From Polysphondylium violaceum (Eukaryota; Evosea; Eumycetozoa; Dictyosteliales; Dictyosteliaceae): a stretch of DNA of 42,550 nucleotides. The position numbers and the translations under genes were made by a program. This document shows, one piece after another, positions 1 to 10,248 of the stretch. The DNA lies in the NCBI GenBank assembly GCA_000277445.1, contig AJWJ01000168.1, positions 1 through 42,550 of the forward strand. The letters are read 5' to 3'. Positions within the stretch are counted from its first letter, which is position 1, and every line of letters begins with the position of its first letter. The notes under the pieces were generated by a model. It made no database searches and was not told the origin of the DNA. It saw only the letters and a program-made list of their open reading frames with translations.

Positions 1-868
1 AATTTACCATTTGCTTGTTTCAATGTGTATGGAAGAGAGGTTCCACCATTAAAATAATTTGACCAGGGTGTGCAGGTCATGCTAGTGTCCGTCCTCGCTG
101 TAATAGTACATGGGTGATCTATACTTTGAATAGTGGTTACAACTGTTGTGTCAGCAGTGTATATAAATCCAGTGAATACAATAGATGCTTCATAAAACTT
201 GACATCCTGGGCAACAGCACCATAAATTGGTGTGTGACTTATGACTACACTATCTGTGGTTGCGTCGATCAATTGAAATGGCCCTTTACTCACCATTTCC
301 ATGGTCAGAATGAAATAGAGATTTTGGGCATTCTCATACACCACAGGTATTGTTGTCAATCCATCAAAACTTCTCGCAGTGATTTGGGTTTTATCTGGAA
401 TACTTGAAAATTGTCCTTGGATATAATAACGATCATTGTTTTGAATGAAATTGCCTGTAGATATCAAACCATAGGTCATTGAATTTGATCGAACACCACT
501 GCTAACTACAGTTAAGACCAAGGGATTGGGTATAGGTATATTGGCATTTTGTATAATACACTTTATCAAAGTTGTTGTGGAAGATTGAATTACACACAGA
601 TACCCAGATATCTCCACCGAATTTAAAGCCTGTGTAGCACTGTAATAAGAATAGAATATGAATCAATTAACAAATATTACCCATATACCTGAAATCAATA
701 TTTCTAATCAAGATACACTTACGTAAATCCCGTTCCATCAATAAAAATATTTGAATTTAATACACCCCATGAAGGATACACCTTTGTGATGACAGGAGCA
801 CCTGCAACATACAACAAGGCTACAGATAAAAAAGATAATATAAAGAGAACGCTTGTTGTATTATTCAT
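1..868 (-). CDS. TIG/IPT-domain secreted or membrane protein (5' part; runs off the left edge)
   Basis: Two exons are visible: 868-723 and 639 to the window edge, joined in phase by a GTAAGT...CAG intron. The product opens with a signal peptide (hydrophobic residues about 7-22, ending before APVITKVYP). An IPT/TIG immunoglobulin-like fold follows: P-x-I-x-x-V-x-P-x-x-G, then IFIDGTGF, then paired Cys in GYLCVI and IKCII. A second, degenerate TIG-like stretch near the edge carries YGAV, FTGFIY and Cys-rich MTCTPW. Dictyostelids have many such cell-surface proteins, including the Tgr allorecognition receptors. The C-terminus, and so any membrane anchor, lies outside the window. The domain call is firm. 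Membership of the Tgr group is only a possibility. Reading is open through exon 2. Confidence 0.8.
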
Positions 869-1398
869 ACTTTATTGAACAAAAACCGATTTGAAACTGG
901 TCGCAAATTTAAAACCACCGATTCCTCCACAAAAAAAAAAATATCAAAATCTGTCAAAATCCCACCTTATGTAAGGTGGGAAAAATTTTTAAGAATTTTT
1001 TTTGATTTACGAATCCTTTTTTTGAATTAAATTCGTTAAAAACTAAAGTTAAGATATTGAACAAAATTTAAAAAATAAAAAAGACATTCTCTATTATTAG
1101 TCGCACCAGGAATTACATATTTTATGAGGATGGATTTCAATTTTAATTGATGATTTGACGGTGGGAGTGAAGTGTTAGAACTGGAGTTGGTTGTCACTAT
1201 TAATATAGAGGTTGATTCTTTTTTTCTAAGCCTCTTGGGACTTCAACTTTCTCCTTTTCTTTCTCCTTTTTTCTACTTTATTATAAATATTTAATTAAAA
1301 TATTATCATTTTTCTACCATTTTGAATAATGAAATTGTTAAAGGTGGCAATAGAGAACTATAGTTCATTATCTCTATAAACATAAGAAACTTTTTTTT
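869..1398. other. Intergenic region between TIG gene promoter and FNIP gene 3' end
   Basis: No coding sequence is supported here. The TIG gene (minus) must be promoted from this stretch, and the FNIP gene (minus) ends at its right side. It holds poly-A and poly-T runs and a 22-bp inverted repeat at 960-981, listed separately. Confidence 0.6.
960..981. repeat. 22-bp inverted repeat (10-bp arms, 2-bp centre)
   Basis: TCCCACCTTA at 960-969 and its exact reverse complement TAAGGTGGGA at 972-981 flank TG. The arms are far richer in G and C than the surroundings. The element lies 92 bp upstream of the TIG-protein start codon, so it could bind a dimeric factor or form a leader hairpin. No function is known. 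Confidence 0.75.
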
Positions 1399-3174
1399 TT
1401 AATTGTAAACATTATCTTTTATTAAAACCAAATGATTTGGTAACAAATCAAAATTTAAATCTAAATCATTATTAAAATAAATTTTTTTACAAGATTTTGG
1501 GACATTTTTAAAAAATTCCATTTTATCGTCATCATCACAATTTAATAATAATTGATTAAAAGAACAATATTTTAAATTTTCTAAACCATTTAAATTACAA
1601 CTCTTTAAACCATTGAAATATAAACTTGTTACACTCCTTGGTATAAAATTGATTGGGATTTCTTGATCTTTATAATTTAAAACTAGATTCCTAACATTCC
1701 TAGGTATTTTTATATTATTAATTGTAAAAGTAGATAAAATTAAAGATTTTAAACCAGATGGAAATATATTTTTACTTAAAATATGTTTATAATTTTTACA
1801 ATTAAATTTTATATGTTCTACATTGCAAGGTATAGAATTTGGTTTTAAAAAACTATTAAATCTATCATCAAATTCAATTTTCTTTAATGTATTTGGTAAA
1901 ATGTCTTTTTCCAAAGGAAATTTACTTGGATATTGTAATTTCAATTCTTGTAAACCAATATTTAATACATTTTTACCAATAATATGTTGATATTCATATA
2001 TAAAATTCATTTCCAATTTTAAACAACTTGATGGTAAATTTAATAATTTTTGATTAAAACGACGACCCAAATTTAAAATTTCCAATCCATTTGGCAAAGA
2101 TTCCACACTATTAAATTCTAAATTAAAACAATGACCCAAATCCAAAATTTTTAAATTTTTTTTCATTTTTAAATTTAAACATTCCAATTTTAAATCAAAA
2201 TAATAACCAAGATTCAATTCTACTACACTATTTGGTATAATATCAAATTCAACCATTTCTGACCATAAATTGTAATTTGTAAAATTTAAAATCTTACAAC
2301 TAGGTGGTAAAGAATTTGGTTTTAAAAAAAGATTTATATTTGCAAATGTTAATTTTGTTAGACTTGAAGGCCATAAATTTTCGAATGATTCAATTGATCC
2401 AGATATATCCAATTCTACTATAGTATTTGGTAAAAATAAATGATTCATTGACCAACTATAATGATTCATTTTTAAAACTTTTAAATTGTTTGGCCATTGA
2501 AAAGTAATTGGGTGATCAAAACTTCCCAAATCAAGACATTTTATATTATTTGGTAAACTTGATATTACTTGATTAAAATCATTTCCAAATTTTAAAATTT
2601 CCATTTGATTTGAGAATGATTTGTTGTTGATTTTATATAAATATTCCATTTCAACTTTAAATTCAATTAAATTATTATCGATTACAAGATCTAAATCACT
2701 ACTATTACTATTATAATCAAAAAGGTGTAAAATTTTTAAATTTTTTGGTAAACTATTTCCAATTATAAATCTTGGACCTGCACCAACATATAGTTCTTGT
2801 AATTCTTGATTTAATTGATCAGAGTGGATTATATTTGTAAAATTATATGATATATCTAATTTTAAAATTTGATTGTTACTATTGTTGTGGTTGATTAAAA
2901 AAGAATCTATAAAATCACCATTTGTAAAATCAATTTTAACATTTCTAATGATTATTTGATTACATTGAATCCATTTTAAATAATCTAGACAACTATAGTC
3001 ATCAATTACAAGCCATATTTTTGATAGTATTTGATATGATAATTTTGTTAGATACTTTAAATTTTTAATCATATATCGAAATGATATAGAAATATTTTCA
3101 TTATTGATTATCTCTATTTGAATTTTATCATAAATATACTTATTTCTAATAATATTTAAAAATAAATTATTCAT
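1399..3174 (-). CDS. FNIP-repeat leucine-rich protein
   Basis: Single-exon protein of 591 aa. The start is placed at ATG 3174, because MNNLFLNIIRNKYIYDKI is the usual opening of dictyostelid FNIP proteins (x-L-F-x-x-I-x-R-N-K-Y). The upstream in-frame codons to 3219 are probably leader. From about residue 120 onward the protein is a run of roughly 22-residue leucine-rich units with the FNIP pattern: Asn-rich turns, LP-x-x-x-x-x-L and L-x-L-G, for example LPSSCLKLEM, LPNGLEILNLG and IPNSVVELNLG. FNIP proteins form a large dictyostelid family whose functions are mostly unknown; some carry F-box or kinase domains, and none is visible here. The stop is close to the 3' intergenic T-run. Family call is secure; role unknown. 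Confidence 0.9.
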   Translation of the reverse strand: MNNLFLNIIRNKYIYDKIQIEIINNENISISFRYMIKNLKYLTKLSYQILSKIWLVIDDYSCLDYLKWIQCNQIIIRNVKIDFTNGDFIDSFLINHNNSNNQILKLDISYNFTNIIHSDQLNQELQELYVGAGPRFIIGNSLPKNLKILHLFDYNSNSSDLDLVIDNNLIEFKVEMEYLYKINNKSFSNQMEILKFGNDFNQVISSLPNNIKCLDLGSFDHPITFQWPNNLKVLKMNHYSWSMNHLFLPNTIVELDISGSIESFENLWPSSLTKLTFANINLFLKPNSLPPSCKILNFTNYNLWSEMVEFDIIPNSVVELNLGYYFDLKLECLNLKMKKNLKILDLGHCFNLEFNSVESLPNGLEILNLGRRFNQKLLNLPSSCLKLEMNFIYEYQHIIGKNVLNIGLQELKLQYPSKFPLEKDILPNTLKKIEFDDRFNSFLKPNSIPCNVEHIKFNCKNYKHILSKNIFPSGLKSLILSTFTINNIKIPRNVRNLVLNYKDQEIPINFIPRSVTSLYFNGLKSCNLNGLENLKYCSFNQLLLNCDDDDKMEFFKNVPKSCKKIYFNNDLDLNFDLLPNHLVLIKDNVYN

Positions 3175-3254
3175 TATGGTTACTATTGTTGTTTGATAAC
3201 AAGAAATAATTATGATCAAAAGTTTTTAAAAAAAATCAAATGTTTTTTTTTTTT

Positions 3255-3396
3255 TTTGGCGAACATCCACATAATATTAAACATCCTCGTATTTGACTAA
3301 ACATCCCCATCCTACCTAGTATTAAACATCTCCAATACTTCCAATTTTCTTTGGCAAACATACACATTATATTAAACATCCATCCCATCCTACTAG
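3255..3396. repeat. Degenerate direct repeat between FNIP and TOE1 genes
   Basis: TTTGGC(G/A)AACAT(C/A)CACA at 3255 recurs at 3350, and both copies continue into (T/A)ATATTAAACATCC. The neighbouring CATCC-CATCCTAC-TAGTA also occurs twice (about 3302-3320 and 3378-3394). The second copy seems to lack about 20 bp found in the first. The block sits just upstream of the FNIP start and downstream of the TOE1 stop. Confidence 0.7.
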
Positions 3397-3429
3397 TAGG
3401 AAAAGAAAAATATTGTAATAAAACTATTA

Positions 3430-5006
3430 TTACTTTGATGTACCAACTTTATTATTATCTGATGATGTAAATGGAGTATACTTAGATACCTGTAAAACCA
3501 AAGGTATAGGTTTACCACTAATATAAATCTTATTTGAACTATCCATTATCGAGTTTTTTAATAATAATTTATAATGTAAAAATATAAAACCAGTCATAAC
3601 TGAATCAAATCCTGCAGAATGAATATTCATTTCTTTTTTAAGATTAATATTATTATCATTCAAAATTTGTTGTTGATTATTATTATCATCTATATTATTA
3701 CTATCATTATCAATATTATTATCTTTATCCTTATTTTTCTTTGATTTCTTTTTTGATCTCTTTTTTTCTTCAATATTTAAAATTTGATCTATATTATGAG
3801 AATAAGGACAAGTATCATTTAATTTACAATATCCATGATTCTTTTTTTTATCAATATAAAAATATTAGGAAAAAGGGATAAATAAAAAATAAAAAAAAAA
3901 TATACATACAGAATAATCTTGACAAATTTCAATTAAATTATCAAAGTCACTACTATTACTATTAATTAATGATTCCAAAGGTACTACATTATTTAAATAT
4001 TTCACTTGACAAGAAATATAATCTTGACCTCTTGATTTATTACTTGAATTAAATCTAAAATATTTATTAAATAAATATTCTAAAAATGATTTACTTTCTG
4101 AAATCTTAAATTCAGAGATATATTTTGTATCAAATCTAAAATGAAATAGATATTAATAAATATTAATGAAATTAAAAAACCGATATATACACATACATTG
4201 TCGGAAAAAAAGATAATAATTTTGCAATAAAATCGTGTAATTGATCAGGTAAATCATAGATAAAAGTAGAATAAATAAATAATAAATCAAAAATACCATT
4301 ATGAACTACAAGAGGTAACCTAGATGCTGACAAGATATGTAATAATCTTTTACATGGTGAATCCATTGGTATGTCTTTATGATTACGATTACTATAAGGT
4401 ATACCATTTAAAAATAATTGATTAAAGTCGAATCCATGTTTAACTAAAAATGTCATACTATTGGGTGATATCATAAAATCATTACTATTGTATAGTTTAA
4501 AATTATATATTGTTATAAAATATAAATGTTCATTATTTGTTGTTGTTGTTGTTTGTTGATTTAATTTTCTCTTATTATTACTATCACCAGTACGACTATG
4601 ATCAATTTCTTTAAATATACTAATACCAAATTCAAATATTGATCTATTTTTAATTACACTTGCAAATGCTTGATATTTCTCTTGGAAATCACTAATAAGA
4701 TCAAATATACATATTAATATTAAAGTATTGATTTCAATAAAAAAGTTGACTTTACTTTAATTTAAATCCTTTATTATAACCTAAACCAGAGAATTCAGTA
4801 TCAAAAGATATAAAACTTGCACCTATTAAGTCATCCTTTAATAGATTTGTATATTTATCAAAATTATCTTTAAAAACATTATATACTATTGTTGTTGTAG
4901 TATCATTATCAAAACTATTACTATGATTTATATCTTTATCTATTGTGATAGGATCATTAATATCTTTAACTGTGGTTGTTGTAGTTATATTAGTTGAATT
5001 ATTCAT
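3430..5006 (-). CDS. toe1: TOE1-like DEDD 3' exoribonuclease with CCCH zinc finger
   Basis: Four exons: 5006-4756, 4691-4197, 4135-3910 and 3840-3430. All junctions are phase-compatible; 460 aa. DEDD-nuclease (CAF1/PARN class) motifs are present: ISFDTEFSGLG (Exo I), MISPNSMTFLVKHGFDF with VVHNGIFDLLFIY (Exo II), PTIFDTKYIS, and HSAGFDSVMTGF (Exo III). Between the last two lies a CCCH zinc finger with spacing C-x8-C-x5-C-x3-H (the last Cys and His in CPYSH), followed by a Lys-rich nuclear-localisation stretch. This order is that of human TOE1, a Cajal-body deadenylase that trims snRNA and other short-RNA 3' ends. NKIYISGKPIPL near the C-terminus also matches TOE1. All catalytic acidic residues are kept. 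The role is inferred from family. Confidence 0.88.
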
Positions 5007-5111
5007 ATAGATAGAGTGACGAAATCAAAACAAATAAAAAAAAAAAAAATCTTAAAATAACAAAAAAAAAAAAAAAAATACACATTCATTTTTCATAAAA
5101 AAAAAATTTTA

Positions 5112-6114
5112 TTAATATATCTCATTATCGACAAAAGTTTGATAACAAGATTGTTCTGGCATATCTCTACAGATTTGTTGAGAGTTTGATCTAAATAATT
5201 TTTTGGGTGAGAATGACCAATTGCTATTATGCTTTGGTTGTTGTGATTGTTGTGGATTAGGATTTGGTTTAATTGGACAAGGTTTTGATAAAATTGAAGA
5301 TGTATTAATTCTTTCTGTAAAATTTAATTGTTGTTGACCATTATTACTTTGTTCATTACAAATATAATTATCTTTGGTGTTTGTAATCATTGTTGATCCG
5401 ATGGGTGATTGATTATATCTTGATCTAAAACTTTTATTACTTGACAAACTACTAGTACTGCTATTGCTGCTAGTGCCATTTAAACTTGAACAAGATGATG
5501 ATGTTGATGAAGAAGTAATATATGATGGCTTACGTGGATAAGTTGGAGTTGGTGGTAATTGAATATTTAATTCTGAAGAGTTTACATAATTTGTGTTTAC
5601 CACTTTTGGACGAGGTGAAGGGGTTCTAATTCTCCATGATCTCTTTTTAAAACTCTTGTTGGTCGATGATGATGCTGTTGTATTATTTGTTGTTGAACTA
5701 GTTGATGCACTGGTTGCTGTTGGAGTAAATTCAATTGGTGGTGTATTTAAATTTGAATTTGAACTCGTTGAAGAAGAGAATGATGAGATCGATGATGTTG
5801 ATGAAAATGATGAATTTGATGTTGATGGACTATCATAAAAACTGCTAGGATTGTTTCTTATCTCTTCTTCGGTATAGTGATCATGATTAATTTCTTGAGT
5901 TTCGATATTTTCATTATTTATATTATTATTGTTTTCTTGTTGATCATCTTTGGTTTGAGTTTGGAATATAATCCATAATCTAAAAAATTATTATTAATAA
6001 ATGTAAAAAAAAAAAAGAATGAGTTTTAAATCTAGATAATTACCCTAATTTTTTAAAATGTATACATCTGTTTGGAAGAGATTTAGGTATAAATATAACT
6101 AAAACTCGCATCAT
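5112..6114 (-). CDS. Ser/Thr/Asn-rich protein of unknown function
   Basis: Two exons, 6114-6044 and 5979-5112, joined in phase across a 64-nt intron; 312 aa. The short first exon encodes MMRVLVIFIPKSLPNRCIHF, a compact non-repetitive start. The second exon opens LWIIFQTQTK and then becomes Ser/Thr/Asn-rich low complexity. Islands of basic, proline-directed sequence occur: KKRSWRIRTPSPRPK, LPPTPTYPRKPSY, RYNQSPIGS and FSPKKLFRSNS. These look like SP/TP phosphorylation or SH3-type docking sites, which is inference. I recognise no domain. The upstream region holds C- and CA-rich blocks at 6427-6443 and 6621-6665 resembling dictyostelid G-boxes. A second in-frame ATG at 6111 could be the true start. 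Confidence 0.7.
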
Positions 6115-6620
6115 TTATTTGTATACAATAATAATTGGCTACAAAAAATTTTTGATATCTGAAAAAATATGCAAGTCTATTCATATAGATAAAAAAAGAG
6201 AAAAAAGTATTTAGTAAATATAATTGTACATTTAATTATTATTTTTATATCAATGAAATTGTTTTTAATTATTATTATTATTAATAGAGAAATAAAAAAA
6301 ATTATAAACTGTCATCTATGAGATAGATAGAGATAACTAAAAAAAAAAAACACATTAAAAAAAAACAAATATTTGAGGATGGATCGCATTTAAAAAATTA
6401 AATTTAAGAATTAAACAATACTATTTCCACCCCCACAACACGCATTTAAAAAAAAATAAAAAAAATAAATAGAAAAAAGTGGGTGAAGAAAAAAAGTTAT
6501 TAATAGAATTGTTGATGATTAATGACTAATAGAGTCATAAAAGAAAGATGAAATTATTTTTATATGGTTATATGGTGAAGATGATGGAGCAAGGTAAATA
6601 TAATATAATAATACCTTTTT

Positions 6621-6665
6621 TCACCCCACCACATCCACAACTTACCACAATGTTTACCCCGCCCA
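6621..6665 (-). promoter_or_regulatory. G-box-like C-rich block upstream of the Ser-rich gene
   Basis: Read on the minus strand (the orientation of the gene starting at 6114) it gives GGGGTAAACATTGTGG followed by GTTGTGGATGTGGTGGGGTG. Such G/T-rich boxes resemble binding sites of the dictyostelid G-box factor GBF (core near GTGTGGGTGT). It lies 510-550 bp upstream of the start. Factor assignment is inference. Confidence 0.35.
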
Positions 6666-6880
6666 ATGATAATCTAATCAAAAATTGATAGGACAACTTG
6701 TTGTTAAATCTATCATTGCAAAATGAAGAGGTGATAAAATAATAATATCTTGATTCATAAATTGGAGATTGATAATCTATTCGTAATACATATATAAATT
6801 TATATATATAAAAACTCTCCAAACATTTTTTTTTTTATTATGTTTATTTCTTTTGATATATTTCGACACACAATTTTAAA

Positions 6881-6902
6881 CACACACACACACACACACA
6901 CA
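6881..6902. repeat. (CA)11 microsatellite
   Basis: Eleven uninterrupted CA units in intergenic DNA. Confidence 0.9.
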
Positions 6903-7778
6903 TACACGAAAATATGAAATTATTTTATATAAATTATAGTATAAGATGAAATAAACCAATTAAACATGTCATTGTTTAATATAAAAAAAAAAAATCTTTA
7001 CAAGATATACTTACTTTTTAAAAAAGATAAATTAGATTTTTAAATAATGGTGTGTTTTTTTTTGAAATTATAAGAATAAATATATTTATATGATCACTTG
7101 TTATTACATCATTCTAGAATGGTATTATTATTATAAATAAAAATGGATACATTCATTAGTATTTATCAATGGTAGATATAAAAATTTTGGAAAATGGATG
7201 AGTAATTTAAAATTTTTAAAAATATGGGTTAATAATTAATAAATAACTATGTTTACATTTAAGGAAATAAATAAATAAATAAAATAAATAATATATAAAA
7301 ATAGTGGGAAGTATAAAGTTTTTTCCTTTTTTCTTTTTCTTTTCAAATCATTAAAAAAAAAAATCAAGGTGATAATTAAAAAAACAACAACAAACACACA
7401 CACGACGATTATTATTAAATTTAAAAGTTTTTTTTTTTCTGATGGATGTTTATAAAATTATTGGTGGTGGGAAATTGTTAAAAAAAAAAAAAAAACAAAC
7501 AAACGTAAACTTAAATGATTAAAAGTACGATATCGATTTAGTTAATTGTAGTTTACTATTTCATATTATAAATTCATGTTTATCATACCCCCTCTTTTAT
7601 ATTTATAATTTCAAATCAGGAAATTTTTGTTTTTTTTAAAATTTAAATTTTATTTGGGTGGGGGTTGATACATGTACTAGTATTTTTGGTAGAAACCAGA
7701 ATTGGGAAAAAGAGTAAAATAAAACTATATAAATCACTTTAAATATATATATTTTATAGAGTTTAATTTGAACTTTTA

Positions 7779-8424
7779 TTAATTGTGTATGATTTTGTTG
7801 CCTTGACCCAAATGATTTTTGTCTACAATAGAAGAGTCTTTGAAAAGTTGATCTTCAACTCAATAATAATAAACTTTATTATGATCGAATTTAATTTTTT
7901 TGATAGAAAAATAAAAAAAAATCCAGAATCCTGAAAGGGTTTTATTATACAGAAAAAAAGATTTTTTAATTATCAATTTTAACAAACATTGATTGATATC
8001 TTTGATAAACATAAAAAGTACTAGAAACATTACTGATATTAAATGTGCTAGCACCACTATTGGATGATGAAGTTGTCGTAGTGGTAGAAGATAATAAAGG
8101 TGTTGGGAAAATATTATCTGTTGAATTGTTATTTTTAATATTATTGGCATCATATAAATCTAAACTTGTTTTATCATTATTATTACTATCATCTTGATCA
8201 TCACCATTACACAAGTCTTCCCAATCAATATCTTTTGATTTCATTTTCTTTGAAAGTAAATCATAATCATAAATATGTATCATTGATTTTTTATTCTTTT
8301 TTACTTTTTTCTTTCCCTCTATTTTTGTATTGATTAATTTTAAATATATTTTTATAAATATTATAAATAAAAACAATATACCTAAAGAGTTATTATCATT
8401 ATTATTACTATTTGTTTTAACCAT
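7779..8424 (-). CDS. Unknown Asn/Ser/Thr-rich small protein
   Basis: Start ATG at 8424. The unspliced frame runs to a stop at 7966 (152 aa), but composition suggests introns. A 63-nt, nearly GC-free stretch (8381-8319, GT...AG) would otherwise insert a hydrophobic segment. A second intron from GT at 8021-8020 to AG at 7860-7859 joins in phase to a better-composed exon 7858-7779 ending DKNHLGQGNKIIHN. The preferred model gives about 139 aa: basic N-terminus (EGKKKVKKNKKS), acidic MKSKDIDWEDLCNGDD, an Asn/Ser/Thr-rich middle, and that tail. No family is recognised. The start is only 30 bp below the ATPAF1 stop on the same strand, so the two may share a transcript or have overlapping ends. The 3' exon is less certain than the body. 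Confidence 0.5.
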
Positions 8425-8454
8425 TGTATTTATTTATAATCTATTTATTTATAT

Positions 8455-9684
8455 TTAATCTAAACTAGATGATTTATTTGTTAATGGAGCGGAATATTTT
8501 GCATCAACTTTATAGGTATTTATATTGACTGGTTCTACCTTTGATTGACTTTCAACATTATCCGATTTAGTGGTTGTGGTGGATGTGGTGGTGGTGGTGT
8601 TACTATTATTATTTTCAATAGATTGATTGATTTCCTTTTTTGTAGTATCAATTTCAGCTTCTTTGACGTTTTCTTCTTGCTTGAAATCAATGACATTATT
8701 GATAAGTTGTTGAGTTTGATTTTTGTCCAATAATGACATCTTTGCCATATTCTCTACTACTTGACCAAAATCAAATTTAGCAGGATGATAGGTAAATGTT
8801 TGCATTAAATTATATTTTTTATCCTCCATCAAGTACATTTGAGTTTGTTGATAAAGGTATTGTGCTTGAACTGTACTTAATACTTCTCTATTTTTAGTTT
8901 AAATATTTTTAAATTAGTATTTATACAAAGTATTTTTTAATATACAATTATATTTACAAATTTGGTTCAGCTCTCATTAAAACAATTCCTTTAGATTCCA
9001 TGAAATCAGTATAATGGGAAGCAATCATCCAAGGTACAGCATTGACTGTATGCTTTTTGTATTGTTCTAAATAAGTATAAACAAAGTGATCACCTTGATT
9101 TTGATATAAAATTGAAATATAACCATTATCTCCTGGAAGTGGGAAAATAAACATTGGACTATATAGAGAGTAGTAAAAGTTATATTAATATATAGAGATT
9201 ATCATTATATAAACATGTATATACAATATACTAACCATGATTTTGATCTATTGATAAGTTTAGTATAAACATCGGCAGGTATAACAGCACAGATACAATC
9301 TTTAACAGAGTGATATTGTAACCAAAGATTCTTTATAGTTTCAGCATCAACAGATTCAAATTTCTCTGGTTTGATAATTTCAGATAATTTACCTGGTGGA
9401 CCCAAGAATGGTGTGTTTTTGTGTGCTGGATTGGTAGAATAGAATCTATTGCCAAATAAAGCTTCAGCAGCTTGTGACATAATCACTGGTGGTCTATAGG
9501 TATTGGTATTCTTGTTACCACCTGAATTATGATGACTTAATTTCTTTTTTACCATGTTGCTGTTGATGTTGTTGTTTAAAGAGATTGGGATAGAAGCAGT
9601 GGTGGTGTTGAGTGAACTAGTAGTCTTTTTTAATAAATTAAAAGAACCTTTGAATAACTTTGTAGTTTTTAAGCAAACACTCAT
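8455..9684 (-). CDS. atpaf1: ATP11-family F1-ATPase assembly factor (ATPAF1)
   Basis: Three exons, 9684-9236, 9158-8958 and 8887-8455, phase-compatible; 360 aa. The N-terminus (MSVCLKTTKLFKGSFNLLKK) is basic and hydroxylated with no acids, as in mitochondrial presequences. The ATP11 domain spans about residues 100-260: KFESVDAETIKNLWLQYH, FIFPLPGDNGYISILYQNQ, HFVYTYLEQYKKH and GIVLMRAEPN. ATP11/ATPAF1 is the matrix chaperone that binds free F1 beta subunits before assembly with alpha. A low-complexity Ser/Thr/Lys tail of roughly 80 residues follows the domain and is absent from the yeast and human proteins. The first intron uses GTTAGT and creates a Cys codon at the junction (KSCPMF). The gene is divergent from the Rab32 gene. 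Confidence 0.9.
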
Positions 9685-10248
9685 ATCTATTATAATTTGT
9701 GTTTATAAAAGATAATGATCTGTATATTTGTGTGCGTGAACGAGTATGAATATGAATGAAATTATGATTTCGTTTTTTTTTTTTTTTTTTTTCATTTTTC
9801 GTAATTTTTTTTTTTCAACAAATAATTATAGTTTTGCAGTTTATTAGTTTATGATCATAAATACAAAGAACTCTAGACTTGACACCTGTCAGTTTGATCC
9901 CTTTTATATATTTAAAATAGAGTGAGTTAATCATATATATCAATCATTGTTTGGTTAATAGATGATATTTGGGCCATCTTAAAAACGAAATTATGACTAC
10001 TCAACTTGGAGTCTTGTTTTTGTTTTGAAGTGAACTCATCCTTTCTAAACTTTGATTTACTTGTTCCTCCAAAATCCAAGAATAAAAAACAAACACACAG
10101 AGACTTCTGCTGAAGAATCTTTTTTTTTTTATTTTTTTATTTTTTTAATTTTTCATTTTTATTGCCGTTTTTTTTGTTGTGGATATTGATATTCTAACTT
10201 TATCTATAAACAACACAACACCTACACCTACATATATAGACAATCAAT
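9685..10248. promoter_or_regulatory. Divergent promoter region, ATPAF1 / Rab32
   Basis: 563 bp separate the two start codons. It holds long T-runs (about 9773-9792 and 10121-10170) and no open reading frame of note. A sequence near 9885-9900 loosely recalls a tRNA B box, but no cloverleaf forms. Confidence 0.5.

Larger units (their letters stand above)
6115..7778. other. Gene-poor 1.7 kb region with CA/C-rich blocks
   Basis: No credible gene is seen on either strand. Open frames here are AT-rich and show no domain or codon bias. It contains C/CA-rich blocks at 6427-6443 and 6621-6665, a (CA)11 microsatellite at 6881-6902 and many A/T runs. It probably serves as the upstream region of the Ser-rich gene (start 6114, minus) and as the 3' flank of the gene ending at 7779. 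Confidence 0.55.

Noticed and set aside
5593-5838. Plus-strand Val/Leu/Asp-rich frame
   Set aside because: It is antisense to the Ser-rich gene; poly-Val and poly-Asp arise from the reverse of Ser/Asn codon runs.
6568-6822. Minus-strand frame of 84 codons
   Set aside because: Tyr/Ile/Phe-rich reading of AT DNA and of the G-box block; no splice partners or domain.
9880-9905. tRNA B-box-like sequence
   Set aside because: A GTTTGATCCC-like stretch exists but no A box or acceptor stem can be paired around it.
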